In this document: positions 22,236 through 31,017 of the stretch, in pieces
Position numbering within the stretch: the first letter of the stretch is position 1
Layout of the letters: every line of letters starts with the position of its first letter
Source: Desulfobulbaceae bacterium
GTDB lineage: Bacteria > Desulfobacterota > Desulfobulbia > Desulfobulbales > Desulfocapsaceae
Length of the DNA: 37,973 nt
Direction of reading: 5' to 3'
Assembly: GCA_026988015.1 (NCBI GenBank)
Contig: JALSMA010000064.1
Location: forward strand, 1-37,973
Notes under the pieces: model-generated
The model's input: only the letters and a program-made list of their open reading frames with translations
What the model was told of the DNA's origin: nothing
The model's database searches: none
Position numbers and translations under genes: made by a program

Positions 22236-24038
22236 ATGAAATTTTTTTTTTGTTGTACCATGATAAGCCTTGTTACCGCAGGAATCCTTGCAGGATCTGC
22301 CGACCAGGTGGATGCGGGACAGAAGGATTCTCCGGAACCCATTGAATTTAAAAGCGTTGCTTTTCCGACAAGCGCTATGGACAAGCGTAGTATCCTCGCC
22401 AGTGATGAAGTAACTGTTGATGGAAAGACTCAGGCGATTGGCTACAATACAATCCTCCGCAGTGGGGATACAATAGGAAGTGATGTTTTTGGGCTCCTAG
22501 TGGATGAAAACGGTAAGCCCGTACTTAACAAAGATGGTTCCAGACACATATCCAACGATAATGATTTCAGTTCTCTCTTGCCGATTGGCAACAAACTGTT
22601 CATGGTCTCCCACTTTGAAAGTCGCCCGGGAGCCATGTATCTCACAGAACTCGAACAGAACAAGGCAGATGGAAAGCTGGAGGCAGTAAGCACTAAAAGC
22701 ATAGATTTTTCTTCCTTTGGCGGTTTGTGGGTTCCCTGTGCCGGGAGTGTAACTCCCTGGGGCACACATCTTGGCAGTGAAGAATATCCTACCAATGCCA
22801 GGGTAATGGAACAAGCCAGCTCAATGGATGAAATCGAAGATTATGATAAACCCATGGCACGTTATTTTAACCTTGATCCGTATGCAAAATCCACGACGGT
22901 GGATGATTTCCGGGGTGTGTTTAAAGCGTATAGGTATGGTTATCCCGTTGAAGTGACTGTGTCGGCAGATGGTAATGCAAGTGTCCAGAAACACTTTGCC
23001 ATGGGGCGGGTGGCTGTGGAACTTGCTTATGTTATGCCAGATAACCGTACGGCCTATATTTCCGACGATGGGACCAATGTCGGTTTTTTCATGTTTGTGG
23101 CAGATCGTGCTAAAGATCTTTCTAGCGGAACCCTGTATGGCGCAAAGTGGAACCAGATACACGATGCACATGGAGGATATGCCGAACTTGATTGGGTAAA
23201 CCTGGGCCATGCCGACGATGATACCATTCAGAAAGCGATAGAAGGTGGAACTGCATTTTCCGATATTTTTAAGGTTTCCACCCCGAAAGATGACGGCAGT
23301 TGCGAGCAGGGATTTACATCCATAAGAACCACTACCGGCCATGAATGTCTCCAGGTACAACCTGGCATGGAAAGCATCGCTTCGCGGCTCGAGACTAGAC
23401 GCTATGCCGCCATGAAGGGCGCCACAACGGAATTCCGGAAAGAGGAAGGGATTACCTATGACGAGGACAATCGCAAACTATACGTGGCCATGAGCCAGGT
23501 AGCTAAAGGAATGGAAGATGGTGGCAAGCATGACAAAGGTGGGCCTAATCACATTCGTCTTCCCAAAAACAAGTGTGGTGTTGTTTATGGTCTGGATATT
23601 CGCCCTGATGTCACCATCGGCAGTGATTTTGTTGCGGCGAATATGTATGGAGTTGTTGCCGGTACTATGCACAAATACCCTAGGGACGGAGATTTCGCAG
23701 ATAATAGCTGTGATGTCAATGCAATTGCCAACCCTGATAATATCACTTACATGACTGGTCACGACACTTTGATCATTGGGGAGGACACAGGTTCCGGACA
23801 CCAGAATGATGCCATCTGGGCCTTCAAGACCAAAACCGGAAAACTTACGCGGATTCAGACCACCCCGTATGGATCTGAGACCACATCACCCTATTTCTAT
23901 CCCGATATTAACGGATATGCCTATCTTATGAGTGTTGTGCAGCATCCATATGGCGAATCAGACGGTGACAAACTTCGTGATTCAGCTGCGGCAAAGGCCT
24001 ACACCGGATACATCGGCCCCTTACCAGCCATGAACTAG
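22236..24038 (+). CDS. PhoX-family (DUF839) exported phosphatase-like protein
   Basis: 600 residues. The N terminus (MKFFFCCTMISLVTAGILAG) is a Sec-type signal, cleaved near residues 27-28 (VDA-G). The rest matches the DUF839/PhoX beta-propeller family: LRSGDTIGSDVFGLLVDENG, SHFESRPGAMYLTELEQN, FGGLWVPCAGSVTPWGTHL, GSEEYPTNAR, YGYPVEVTV, MGRVAVELAYVMPDNRTAYI, FFMFVADRA, YDEDNRKLYVAMSQ. Known PhoX enzymes are Ca/Fe-dependent phosphatases exported by Tat. This one has no twin-arginine, and an in-frame stop just upstream excludes an earlier start. SD GAGG sits close to the ATG. Phosphatase activity is therefore inferred from family only. The cytochrome-propeller gene follows after 108 bases on the same strand. 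Confidence 0.85.
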   Translation: MKFFFCCTMISLVTAGILAGSADQVDAGQKDSPEPIEFKSVAFPTSAMDKRSILASDEVTVDGKTQAIGYNTILRSGDTIGSDVFGLLVDENGKPVLNKDGSRHISNDNDFSSLLPIGNKLFMVSHFESRPGAMYLTELEQNKADGKLEAVSTKSIDFSSFGGLWVPCAGSVTPWGTHLGSEEYPTNARVMEQASSMDEIEDYDKPMARYFNLDPYAKSTTVDDFRGVFKAYRYGYPVEVTVSADGNASVQKHFAMGRVAVELAYVMPDNRTAYISDDGTNVGFFMFVADRAKDLSSGTLYGAKWNQIHDAHGGYAELDWVNLGHADDDTIQKAIEGGTAFSDIFKVSTPKDDGSCEQGFTSIRTTTGHECLQVQPGMESIASRLETRRYAAMKGATTEFRKEEGITYDEDNRKLYVAMSQVAKGMEDGGKHDKGGPNHIRLPKNKCGVVYGLDIRPDVTIGSDFVAANMYGVVAGTMHKYPRDGDFADNSCDVNAIANPDNITYMTGHDTLIIGEDTGSGHQNDAIWAFKTKTGKLTRIQTTPYGSETTSPYFYPDINGYAYLMSVVQHPYGESDGDKLRDSAAAKAYTGYIGPLPAMN

Positions 24039-24065
24039 GCTGACTGAGGAAAGTCACTTTTACCT

Positions 24066-24091
24066 GTGGCGCTGCGTTTCTGCAGCGTCAC
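24066..24091 (+). repeat. Hairpin between phoX-like and cytochrome genes
   Basis: GTGGCGCTGC (24066-24075) and GCAGCGTCAC (24082-24091) pair with one mismatch around a 6-base loop. The following sequence is only moderately T-rich, so it may attenuate rather than stop transcription into the cytochrome gene. Confidence 0.45.
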
Positions 24092-24146
24092 ACCCCATCT
24101 TTACAGGACTTTTTACTCAACACCAACACTCTCGAGGTGCCGATTC

Positions 24147-27100
24147 ATGACTACACGGAAATATCTGCTGGCTATTCTTATCTGTATTCTGTCAGCGCAG
24201 CTAGGCAACAGTAACGAAATACCTCGAGTTACCCTGAAAAGAACAATTATCACCAATGAGACTGCCTATATTCCATCACAGTGTTATGTAAAAACAAAGA
24301 GCAGCGACCTAGGGAAGCGCATCTTTAATCCTTGTTATGTGTGCCATACCCGATCACCTGAACCAAATTATGTTAACGATCAAGTGCTGCAGCGTGCCTA
24401 TTCTTTCCCGGAAGCTGCCCTGAAGAATCCCTGGCACAATTTGTTTGAAGACCGTACAGAGCGAATTGGCGATATCAGTGATCAGGAAATTGATATTTAT
24501 ATAGCGAAAAATAATTACCTGGACAGCAATGGGGATATTCTTCTGCAAAAACGGCTCAATAACCTTCCATCTTCTTGGGATTACAACAGTAATGGGGTAT
24601 GGGATGGCTATACGCCAGACTGCTGGTTTAATTTTGATAACCAAGGGTTTGACCGCAGTCCGGAGGACAGCTATTCAGGATGGAGAGTTTTTGCATATTA
24701 CCCATTCCCCGGAACCTTCTGGCCGACAAACGGATCCACCGATGACGTTATGATCCGGCTTCCTGAGAATTTTCGTACCAACGAACGGGGCGAATTTGAC
24801 CTGGGTATCTATCGAATCAATCTGGCCATTGTTGAGGCAGTAGTGAGCAAGAAAACCATCAGCATAGAGCCGACTGATGAAAGACAATTTGGCGTAGATC
24901 TCAACAAAGATGGCGAACTGGCCATCACCGATCAAATAGTTTATGGATGGGACCCAAGAAATAACATCAATATGTCCTATGTGGGGCGCGCAAAAGTTGA
25001 CCTGCAACAGGGACTGGTTCACTTGGCGGCAGGACTATTTCCTGTGGGTACGGAATTCCTTAACAGTGTCCGATATGTCGATTTTAAATCAGATGGTGAA
25101 ACAACGCTCTCTCCACGAATGAAAGAGTTGCGTTATATGAAAAAGCGCACATGGCGAACATATTCAGACCTTGAGGAGGCAGCACTCAATGAGGTCAAGG
25201 AAAAAAACGATTTCCCTGACCGTACCCGTCAACTTCTTGGTGACCTGGAACATGGGATCAACAATAATACAGGCTGGCTGTTGCAGGGGTTTGTTGAAGA
25301 CAGCTCCGGCAACCTGCGGCCCCAGAGTTTTGAGGAGACAGCGTATTGTATTGGCTGCCATGGTGGTACAGGTGTAACTACAGACTCTACATACTCTTTT
25401 ACAAGGAAGGTAGACAGCAGTCACTTCCAGGCCGGATGGTTCCACTGGACTCAGCGGGGGATGAAGGGGCTGAACGAACCGAAGATACATATCAGAGATG
25501 CCGGTGTCTATTACGAATACAGCTACTATCTGATGTATAACGGATCCGGCAGCGAATTCCGTCACAATCCAGAGGTGGAACAGCAGTTTTTTCATCCTGA
25601 TGGAACTGTGAAAAAAGAGAAGATAGACCAGCTCCATGATGACATATCGATTCTTCTTAGTCCTTCCAGGGATCGTGCCAGATTGTTCAACAAGGCATAT
25701 CGTACAATAGTCATCGATCAGGATTTTATCGATGGCCGGGATGTAAATGTGATCGGGATGTCCAGAGTTTATAAAAGTGTTGAACAGGATCTCACTACAG
25801 GAGTCAAAAAAGCAACATCCATTAATGATTTTGGTTCAAGATTTGGTTCCCATGTCAATACAGCTAAGCAAAACTCTTTCCACAAAGATGGAATTACAGA
25901 AAAAAGTCAGCAGCAGAAACTAAAAATAAACCGCATTAGCGGCAAGGGAATGAAGGGCCCCAACGGCCGGAAATATGAGGTCGACTGGCAGGGTATAATC
26001 CATAAAAGCAATTACAGCCAAGGAATATCGGGTGTGCATTTTACCTTCCCGTCTCGTATTACTTTGCCGACACGATTTATCGTACCACCCGGAAAAAATC
26101 GTGCCTGCTACACATGCCATAGACTGGATTATCCGGGAACTCAGAGCCCGGAGCACCTGAGCAACATAATTGACCCCGTTGATAACCAGGCTGAACTTAC
26201 CGCAAACATGACCCGATTAACTGACAACCCCGGGCGAGATTTGAATGGTAAGTGGAGTCCAGATAGAAGCAGGATTGTCTATGTCTCTAATCGTAGTGGT
26301 GATGACCAACTCTGGATGATGAGCAGTGATGGCTCAAACAAGCGCCAACTGACGTCGGGACCAGCTACTGCTGCCTGGCCTCAGTGGAGTTTTGACGGAA
26401 AAACAGTGGTATACCTGTCATTCAATCAAAAAAGTGACACCTACTCCATTGAATGTATCGATATAAACTCCGGTAAGCAGGAAAGCATCATTCACAGTAA
26501 CAGCCCTATGGCGAGACCAGGATTTCATCCCGATGGGTCTGCCATAGTTTATGCAGCACAAATAGACTCTAATTGGGATATCTGGTTGATAGAAAGGGGT
26601 ACCGCCAGGAAATACAGGTTAACCAGCGATCCGCAGATGGAAACAAATCCCCTATGGAGACCCGATGGTAAGGCTCTGGCATATAAGGTGGCGCCCAGCG
26701 GAGAATACCCCTTGACCGAAGAGTACTTCATGACTTTTGAGAATGGATATGGCAGTCCGGAAATATATGCCTGGAGCGGCCCACAGTCAGTTCAAATGAG
26801 TGATTGGAGTCCTGATGGAAAAAAGATTACATACACCGCTGAGATAATAAGCGACAGCTACGGTAAAGATCGGGTGACGTATGCCGCAATGGTTTCTGAG
26901 GTATATTTCGAAAATAACCTGGCAGTAATGAAGAACATAAAAGTCTTATCAAAAGGGATGACATTGGGCGACCGTGGTCCGGTATTTTCATCAGATGGAA
27001 GTGCAATTGCCTTCTGGGCGTGGGACACTTCGGCAAATGCCACTCTTTGGCTTTACAATGTTTCCAGTGATAGCACTGTTAGATTGACCAGTGACGGAAA

Positions 27101-27233
27101 TGATATGTACCCGCAATGGGGAGGCCCTGATGGGAAACGACTGCTGTTTTCATCTACCAGAGCTGGAAACAGTGATGTGACGGTATTGTTATTAGCCCCT
27201 CATTGCCTCAATTCAATGACACATATTCCTTGA
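24147..27233 (+). CDS. Exported tri-heme cytochrome c fused to a TolB/PD40 beta-propeller
   Basis: 1028 residues from ATG 24147 (GAGGTG 7 bases upstream; a GTG-started extension upstream is not credible). A signal peptide spans residues 1-~22. Three c-heme sites are widely spaced: CYVCH near 63-67, CIGCH near 400-404 and CYTCH near 653-657. Between the first two are Ca-binding-like segments (NNYLDSNGDI, DLNKDGELAI). After residue ~700 come repeated PD40 blades of the TolB type: GKWSPDRSRIVYVSNRSGDD, WPQWSFDGKTVVYLS, ARPGFHPDGSAIVYAA, NPLWRPDGKALAYK, MSDWSPDGKKITYTA, RGPVFSSDGSAIAFWA, YPQWGGPDGKRLLFSS. Probably a periplasmic or surface redox protein. Hydrazine-synthase alpha-type proteins also combine a propeller with hemes, but in a different order; that link is speculative. 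Confidence 0.85.
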   Translation: MTTRKYLLAILICILSAQLGNSNEIPRVTLKRTIITNETAYIPSQCYVKTKSSDLGKRIFNPCYVCHTRSPEPNYVNDQVLQRAYSFPEAALKNPWHNLFEDRTERIGDISDQEIDIYIAKNNYLDSNGDILLQKRLNNLPSSWDYNSNGVWDGYTPDCWFNFDNQGFDRSPEDSYSGWRVFAYYPFPGTFWPTNGSTDDVMIRLPENFRTNERGEFDLGIYRINLAIVEAVVSKKTISIEPTDERQFGVDLNKDGELAITDQIVYGWDPRNNINMSYVGRAKVDLQQGLVHLAAGLFPVGTEFLNSVRYVDFKSDGETTLSPRMKELRYMKKRTWRTYSDLEEAALNEVKEKNDFPDRTRQLLGDLEHGINNNTGWLLQGFVEDSSGNLRPQSFEETAYCIGCHGGTGVTTDSTYSFTRKVDSSHFQAGWFHWTQRGMKGLNEPKIHIRDAGVYYEYSYYLMYNGSGSEFRHNPEVEQQFFHPDGTVKKEKIDQLHDDISILLSPSRDRARLFNKAYRTIVIDQDFIDGRDVNVIGMSRVYKSVEQDLTTGVKKATSINDFGSRFGSHVNTAKQNSFHKDGITEKSQQQKLKINRISGKGMKGPNGRKYEVDWQGIIHKSNYSQGISGVHFTFPSRITLPTRFIVPPGKNRACYTCHRLDYPGTQSPEHLSNIIDPVDNQAELTANMTRLTDNPGRDLNGKWSPDRSRIVYVSNRSGDDQLWMMSSDGSNKRQLTSGPATAAWPQWSFDGKTVVYLSFNQKSDTYSIECIDINSGKQESIIHSNSPMARPGFHPDGSAIVYAAQIDSNWDIWLIERGTARKYRLTSDPQMETNPLWRPDGKALAYKVAPSGEYPLTEEYFMTFENGYGSPEIYAWSGPQSVQMSDWSPDGKKITYTAEIISDSYGKDRVTYAAMVSEVYFENNLAVMKNIKVLSKGMTLGDRGPVFSSDGSAIAFWAWDTSANATLWLYNVSSDSTVRLTSDGNDMYPQWGGPDGKRLLFSSTRAGNSDVTVLLLAPHCLNSMTHIP

Positions 27234-27464
27234 AATAGCTGTTCATTTCCCCCTGAAGGAGCTGGGCGTACACATGAATTCGCTATAATTCATTTATTGC
27301 AGCAGTTGAGTCCAGGATTGAAAAGGTACATTCTGCCCCCTGTATCAATGTTATGTAATTAAGAGGGGTCTTGTACAGTTAAGTACTTCGGGTACCTTTT
27401 TTATGTTTCTGAATTGGCGTAAATAATGTATTGTTATACGCGTCAGGATAGTTTTGCGATGGTC
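27234..27464. other. Intergenic region and presumed long leader of the CARDB gene
   Basis: No gene seen. GTAC-rich repeats (GTACAGTTAAGTACTTCGGGTACC, split at 27373-27396) precede a T6 run and could be a weak terminator for the cytochrome gene. GCGTA (27417-27421) pairs with TACGC (27437-27441), and GCGA (27456-27459) with TCGC (27463-27466); both lie just before the strong hairpin at 27465. Confidence 0.4.
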
Positions 27465-27511
27465 GCAGGAGGTTCAGTCACATCATCTGTGAGAAGCCTG
27501 CTTTTTTTTTT
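27465..27511 (+). terminator. Terminator-like hairpin 18 bases before the CARDB protein start (attenuator candidate)
   Basis: An outer stem GCAGG/CCTGC (27465-27469, 27497-27501) encloses TCACA-TCATC-TGTGA (27477-27491) and is followed by an unbroken T10 run (27502-27511). Only 18 bases, mostly the SD, separate the T tract from the ATG at 27530, so no promoter fits between. Transcripts of the next gene must cross this element. The GCGA/TCGC stem (27456-27466) shares two bases with the terminator stem, so the two structures may exclude each other. Confidence 0.65.
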
Positions 27512-27529
27512 GGGGGAAAAGGTGAAGAA

Positions 27530-29284
27530 ATGTTTCTGAGATATTTTTATTTATCGCTAGTTCTCTCGGCAGTATTGAACCTTTACAGCAGCAATGCTTT
27601 TGCAACTGACAGGACGTTCCAGCCAATTCCAACTTCCCCCCCTCCTATTACAAAAAAACCTATTATTAAAACACCTGCGACTAAAACTTCCCGTGGAGTG
27701 CAACCAGTTACTATGTCATCAAAAGCGACTGGTCAGCCGGGGTTTTGCTGTAAAGACGGTGATATAACCAGGGCTACGGAAAGTAGTTGTAGAATGAGAG
27801 GAGGTTTGTTTTTCTTGAGTGAAGGGGCTGCAGAAATCCGCTGTGCTCAGAATCACGGCTATTGCTGCAAAAATAGCAAAATAACTCAGGCAACAACAGA
27901 TATCTGTAAAAAGGATGGTGGCATTTTTTACCATTTACTGCAAAATGCCAAAAAGTACTGCAGAGGCTATTGTAATTATGATAAGAAAACCCAGCGAATG
28001 ACCCGTAGACAATGCCAGCGAGTCAAAGGTGAATTTTTTGAAACTTCTGTTCTGGCCCGGAAGAATCTTATTAAGGTGAAACAACAGAGCGTTGTTCAAA
28101 AAAGTTCTTTTTCCAGACCAGGCAGGCAGCTGCGGAATGCGTTGCCGGATCTGGTGGTGAAGTCTGTTTCCTGGTCATCCAATCCAGTTGAAGGACAACT
28201 GCTTGGACATACTTCCATTCTCAATATTACGGTTAATAATAAAGGACCTGGATCTGCAAGCCCGAGCAAGTTGCACATTGGTTGCAAATCGCTCACAGGG
28301 ACCAACTGTCCAAGCTCCCTAGTAGGGGAAATTGATGTGCCAGGGCTGATTACCGGGGAGTCAATGTCATTTGCGTGGCCATCTCCAACAGACCAAAAAT
28401 GGCTTGAAGGCACCTATCGGATGACCTTCACGGCAGATTATCAATTCAATATGGTTGCTGAATCCAATGAGAATAATAATACAAAGATTTTGACTTTTAC
28501 AGTTCCATCTAGCATGGAACTTCTTAAAAAACTTCAAGTTAAGCCTGTTAGTAACTTGAAAATAATGGCTGATATGGACCTCGAAGTTGTTTCGATTACG
28601 ATTTCAAACAACAATCCTTTTCCCCAAGAAGAAGTGACTGTAACTGCTATTGTTCAAAATACAGGCAAGTTAAAAACGCCAAGCGTCTATTCAAAATTTA
28701 CGTTCTGGAATACAAATGGTGGAGGCCCGGGAAGCACTTTCTACACAGTCTCCCCCTCTGTTCCATCTCTGTTTCCCGGACAAACATTTAAACTGGAAAC
28801 AACCACAACGCTGATTACTCTTGCCGGGCATGTAGGAGTTGTAGCAGAGATCGACCCTCAGAATTATCTCGAAGAATTAAATGAGAATAATAATAAGAAG
28901 ACACTTTATTTTGATGTGATATGTAAAAGTGAGCTTGCCTCTTATGACTATACAAAGCCGAAACCTGCAAATATACAAGGTTTAGCTAAGATAGGAGAGG
29001 ATTTTCAGCTGGATGTTTGGGTTTACAATAATGGTGGGTGTGCTTCAGAGCCCGCTGTTTTAGCAATCCAGGGAGTCGGGGTGAGCCTCGTTACATATAC
29101 TATCCCGGCAATTTCTAGAAACAGTAAAGTGAAAATCCCAGTAACCCTTAGATGGGAAACAAGCGGAATAAAAGATTGTGAGATTATAGTAGATTACACA
29201 GATGTCAATAGTGAGTCGATTGAAAATAATAATCGGATGCCATTGATCGTGACTGTTGTTGGTGACTGGCCGAATACTGAATAA
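27530..29284 (+). CDS. Exported protein with Cys-rich triple repeat and three CARDB domains
   Basis: 584 residues. A signal peptide spans 1-25 (NAFA-T). A Pro/Thr-rich linker (30-65) follows. Next come three related ~35-residue units: GFCCKDGDITRATESSCRMR at 71-105, GYCCKNSKITQATTDICKKD at 110-144, and a shorter GYCNYDKKTQRMTRRQCQ at 146-170. The pattern is G(F/Y)CC...T....C...GG.F(F/Y)...C. The rest is three CARDB-type Ig-like domains (~207-330, ~352-462, ~465-575), each ending in a NENNN or SIENNN Asn-rich signature before the last strand. CARDB domains are extracellular adhesion modules. SD-like GGGGGAAAAGGTGAAG precedes the ATG. Probably cell-surface or secreted; the Cys units may be disulfide-bonded. 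Neighbours suggest an envelope role. Confidence 0.82.
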   Translation: MFLRYFYLSLVLSAVLNLYSSNAFATDRTFQPIPTSPPPITKKPIIKTPATKTSRGVQPVTMSSKATGQPGFCCKDGDITRATESSCRMRGGLFFLSEGAAEIRCAQNHGYCCKNSKITQATTDICKKDGGIFYHLLQNAKKYCRGYCNYDKKTQRMTRRQCQRVKGEFFETSVLARKNLIKVKQQSVVQKSSFSRPGRQLRNALPDLVVKSVSWSSNPVEGQLLGHTSILNITVNNKGPGSASPSKLHIGCKSLTGTNCPSSLVGEIDVPGLITGESMSFAWPSPTDQKWLEGTYRMTFTADYQFNMVAESNENNNTKILTFTVPSSMELLKKLQVKPVSNLKIMADMDLEVVSITISNNNPFPQEEVTVTAIVQNTGKLKTPSVYSKFTFWNTNGGGPGSTFYTVSPSVPSLFPGQTFKLETTTTLITLAGHVGVVAEIDPQNYLEELNENNNKKTLYFDVICKSELASYDYTKPKPANIQGLAKIGEDFQLDVWVYNNGGCASEPAVLAIQGVGVSLVTYTIPAISRNSKVKIPVTLRWETSGIKDCEIIVDYTDVNSESIENNNRMPLIVTVVGDWPNTE

Positions 29285-29441
29285 AACTCAAAAAAGAAAA
29301 ACAGTCATATTTCCCCCACCCAAAGAACTCTCCTGACTTGGAAGGCATAAGGGGATGCGTTGTCTTTGCAGCGGACGAGCTTCTGGGTAGCGGGTTTAAG
29401 TCCAGTATATTCCTTGTTGCGGTAAGTAACAGGGCGTGATG

Positions 29442-29774
29442 TCATTTACATGATTGTTTTATTGCATCGTTTACTCCCGCACTCCACCAGAAAGATATCG
29501 GTGGTCTGTCACCCTCACTGTTTACGCCAAAAACAATGAAATCTTCTTTTCTACTGATGACGAGGAAATGATCAGATCCTTTGCTTGTCAGTGATGGGCC
29601 GTTTCTACGTTGAAGTTCGGAGCAGGAGGGGAGGTATTCCTCAGTGCGGATTTGAAATTGTCTTTCCCTTGTATCTACCGTAACTGTTTGCTTCTGCTTC
29701 TGGGTAAGGGCGTATGAGTATCCTGCAATTATTCCAATGAAAAGAACAAGGAAATAAAGGATAATTTTTTTCAT
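29442..29774 (-). CDS. Small membrane-anchored or exported protein
   Basis: 110 residues. Residues 1-23 are hydrophobic (KKIILYFLVLFIGIIAGYSY), an N-terminal anchor or uncleaved signal. The rest (~24-110) is a polar domain with two Cys (SCSEL and the final SCK) that could form a disulfide. AAGG lies 8 bases before the ATG. It is divergent from the lipoprotein gene and converges on the CARDB gene. Not a recognised family. Confidence 0.65.
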   Translation of the reverse strand: MKKIILYFLVLFIGIIAGYSYALTQKQKQTVTVDTRERQFQIRTEEYLPSCSELQRRNGPSLTSKGSDHFLVISRKEDFIVFGVNSEGDRPPISFWWSAGVNDAIKQSCK

Positions 29775-29958
29775 TTGGATGACCTTTTTATGTCTTTGTT
29801 TTTGCGTTTTACTGTCCTGTTCAGGAAAAATACTGCTATTGTTTTTTTTTCAAATACTAACAGTATACATGATAGAATATTTTTGTTGTAGTCAGATTCT
29901 GTTCTCTTGGCCCGGGCTGAGAGGGTGTTTTGAGAAATATTCAGGAAAAGGAAGAAGT

Positions 29959-30900
29959 ATGCGACTCCCAATTCTCTTTGTCTGTTTTTTATGTTTTCTG
30001 GTCATCGGCTGTGACTCATCAGGTAGCAACGAACCGACAAGTCTTAATAGCCCTGCCATGAGTGAAAAGGTGGATCCCGTAAGTATGGCGCCCGTTGATC
30101 CGACAGATACCTTTCGGGTCACAGCAGGTACGCTTCAGGCAACCATTAAACTGAGTAATGCACCTGCGGATACAACGGTATCAGCGCTGTTTTACTATGG
30201 GGAAAATGAGAAGAGGGAGATTGCCAGGGATGCGATAGTCACAAATGGCAGCGGTTATTTGAGTTTTTCCCTTAATCCTCCAGAGAGCGGCTGGCCGCTG
30301 GGAAGGTATCAGGTGGAATTTTACCTTGGCAAAGAGCTGAAAGAAACGCTCTCTTTTTATATAAAAGATACATTGCCGGGGACGGCTAAACCTCCTGCAA
30401 TACCTGCTGTACAGGATTCACCTGGCTACAGGATGTTTGAGGATAAACAGTTCGGTTTTCGCTTTGAGCTCCCTGATACCTGGAATTTCAAGGTGATTGG
30501 TAAAAACAGTGACTACCTGTTCCAGGGCCCTCAGGAAGTCGATGAAGGAAAAATTGTAGTCATTGTCCAGATGATTGACACACGATTACCTCCCAAGTCT
30601 ACACTGGATGATGAAATGGAAAATCAGATCAATATGATCAGCCAGAGAGATGGCGCACAAATTGTAAAAAAGAGTGTCTTCCAGGTTGCAGGAAAGAGTG
30701 CCCCTTTTTTTCTCGCAACATATCCTGCCAACAACCGGCAGGATGAGCGTGTTGCATGGGGGCACACGCAACTGGGACTGCAGAACGGTCCGATTATTCT
30801 GTTGATCAGTTATGCCGCACCAAGAGATGTTTACCAAAGCAAGGTTGATCTTTTCCAGCATATGATGGACAGTTTTCGCCTGAGCCCACCTGAGGTCTGA
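29959..30900 (+). CDS. Predicted lipoprotein with PsbP/DUF1795-like C-terminal domain
   Basis: 313 residues from ATG 29959 (AAGGA 6 bases upstream). The ORF can be opened 60 codons earlier, but that extension is Cys/Phe-rich and non-protein-like. Residues 1-17 are a lipoprotein signal with the lipobox LVIGC (Cys18), so it should be a substrate of the Lnt encoded at 11528. Residues ~45-140 form a beta-sandwich-like domain (FRVTAGTLQATIKLSN to LSFYIKD). Residues ~155-310 (YRMFEDKQFGFRFELPDTWN to FQHMMDSFRLSPPEV) have the start and end pattern of the PsbP/Mog1-like fold. Function unknown. Ends in a terminator shared with the convergent gene. Confidence 0.8.
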   Translation: MRLPILFVCFLCFLVIGCDSSGSNEPTSLNSPAMSEKVDPVSMAPVDPTDTFRVTAGTLQATIKLSNAPADTTVSALFYYGENEKREIARDAIVTNGSGYLSFSLNPPESGWPLGRYQVEFYLGKELKETLSFYIKDTLPGTAKPPAIPAVQDSPGYRMFEDKQFGFRFELPDTWNFKVIGKNSDYLFQGPQEVDEGKIVVIVQMIDTRLPPKSTLDDEMENQINMISQRDGAQIVKKSVFQVAGKSAPFFLATYPANNRQDERVAWGHTQLGLQNGPIILLISYAAPRDVYQSKVDLFQHMMDSFRLSPPEV

Positions 30901-30952
30901 TATAGCTCTGCCATAACGTACTTCTCTGGTGTTGAAGGAGGGGTGTTAGTTG

Positions 30953-31017
30953 ATAATACTTGTTGGAGCGCACATGTTGCGATTATGTGTGAGTATTATT
31001 TCTGTTTTGTTTTTTTG
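30953..31017 (+). terminator. Terminator after the lipoprotein gene
   Basis: ATAATACT (30953-30960) pairs with AGTATTAT (30992-30999), with an inner CACAT/ATGTG stem, and is followed by a T-rich run (31000-31016). It overlaps the final codons of the convergent coiled-coil gene. Confidence 0.6.

Noticed and set aside
27417-27511. c-di-GMP (GEMM) riboswitch before the CARDB gene
   Set aside because: Conserved GEMM core strings are absent; kept only as an unknown attenuator candidate.
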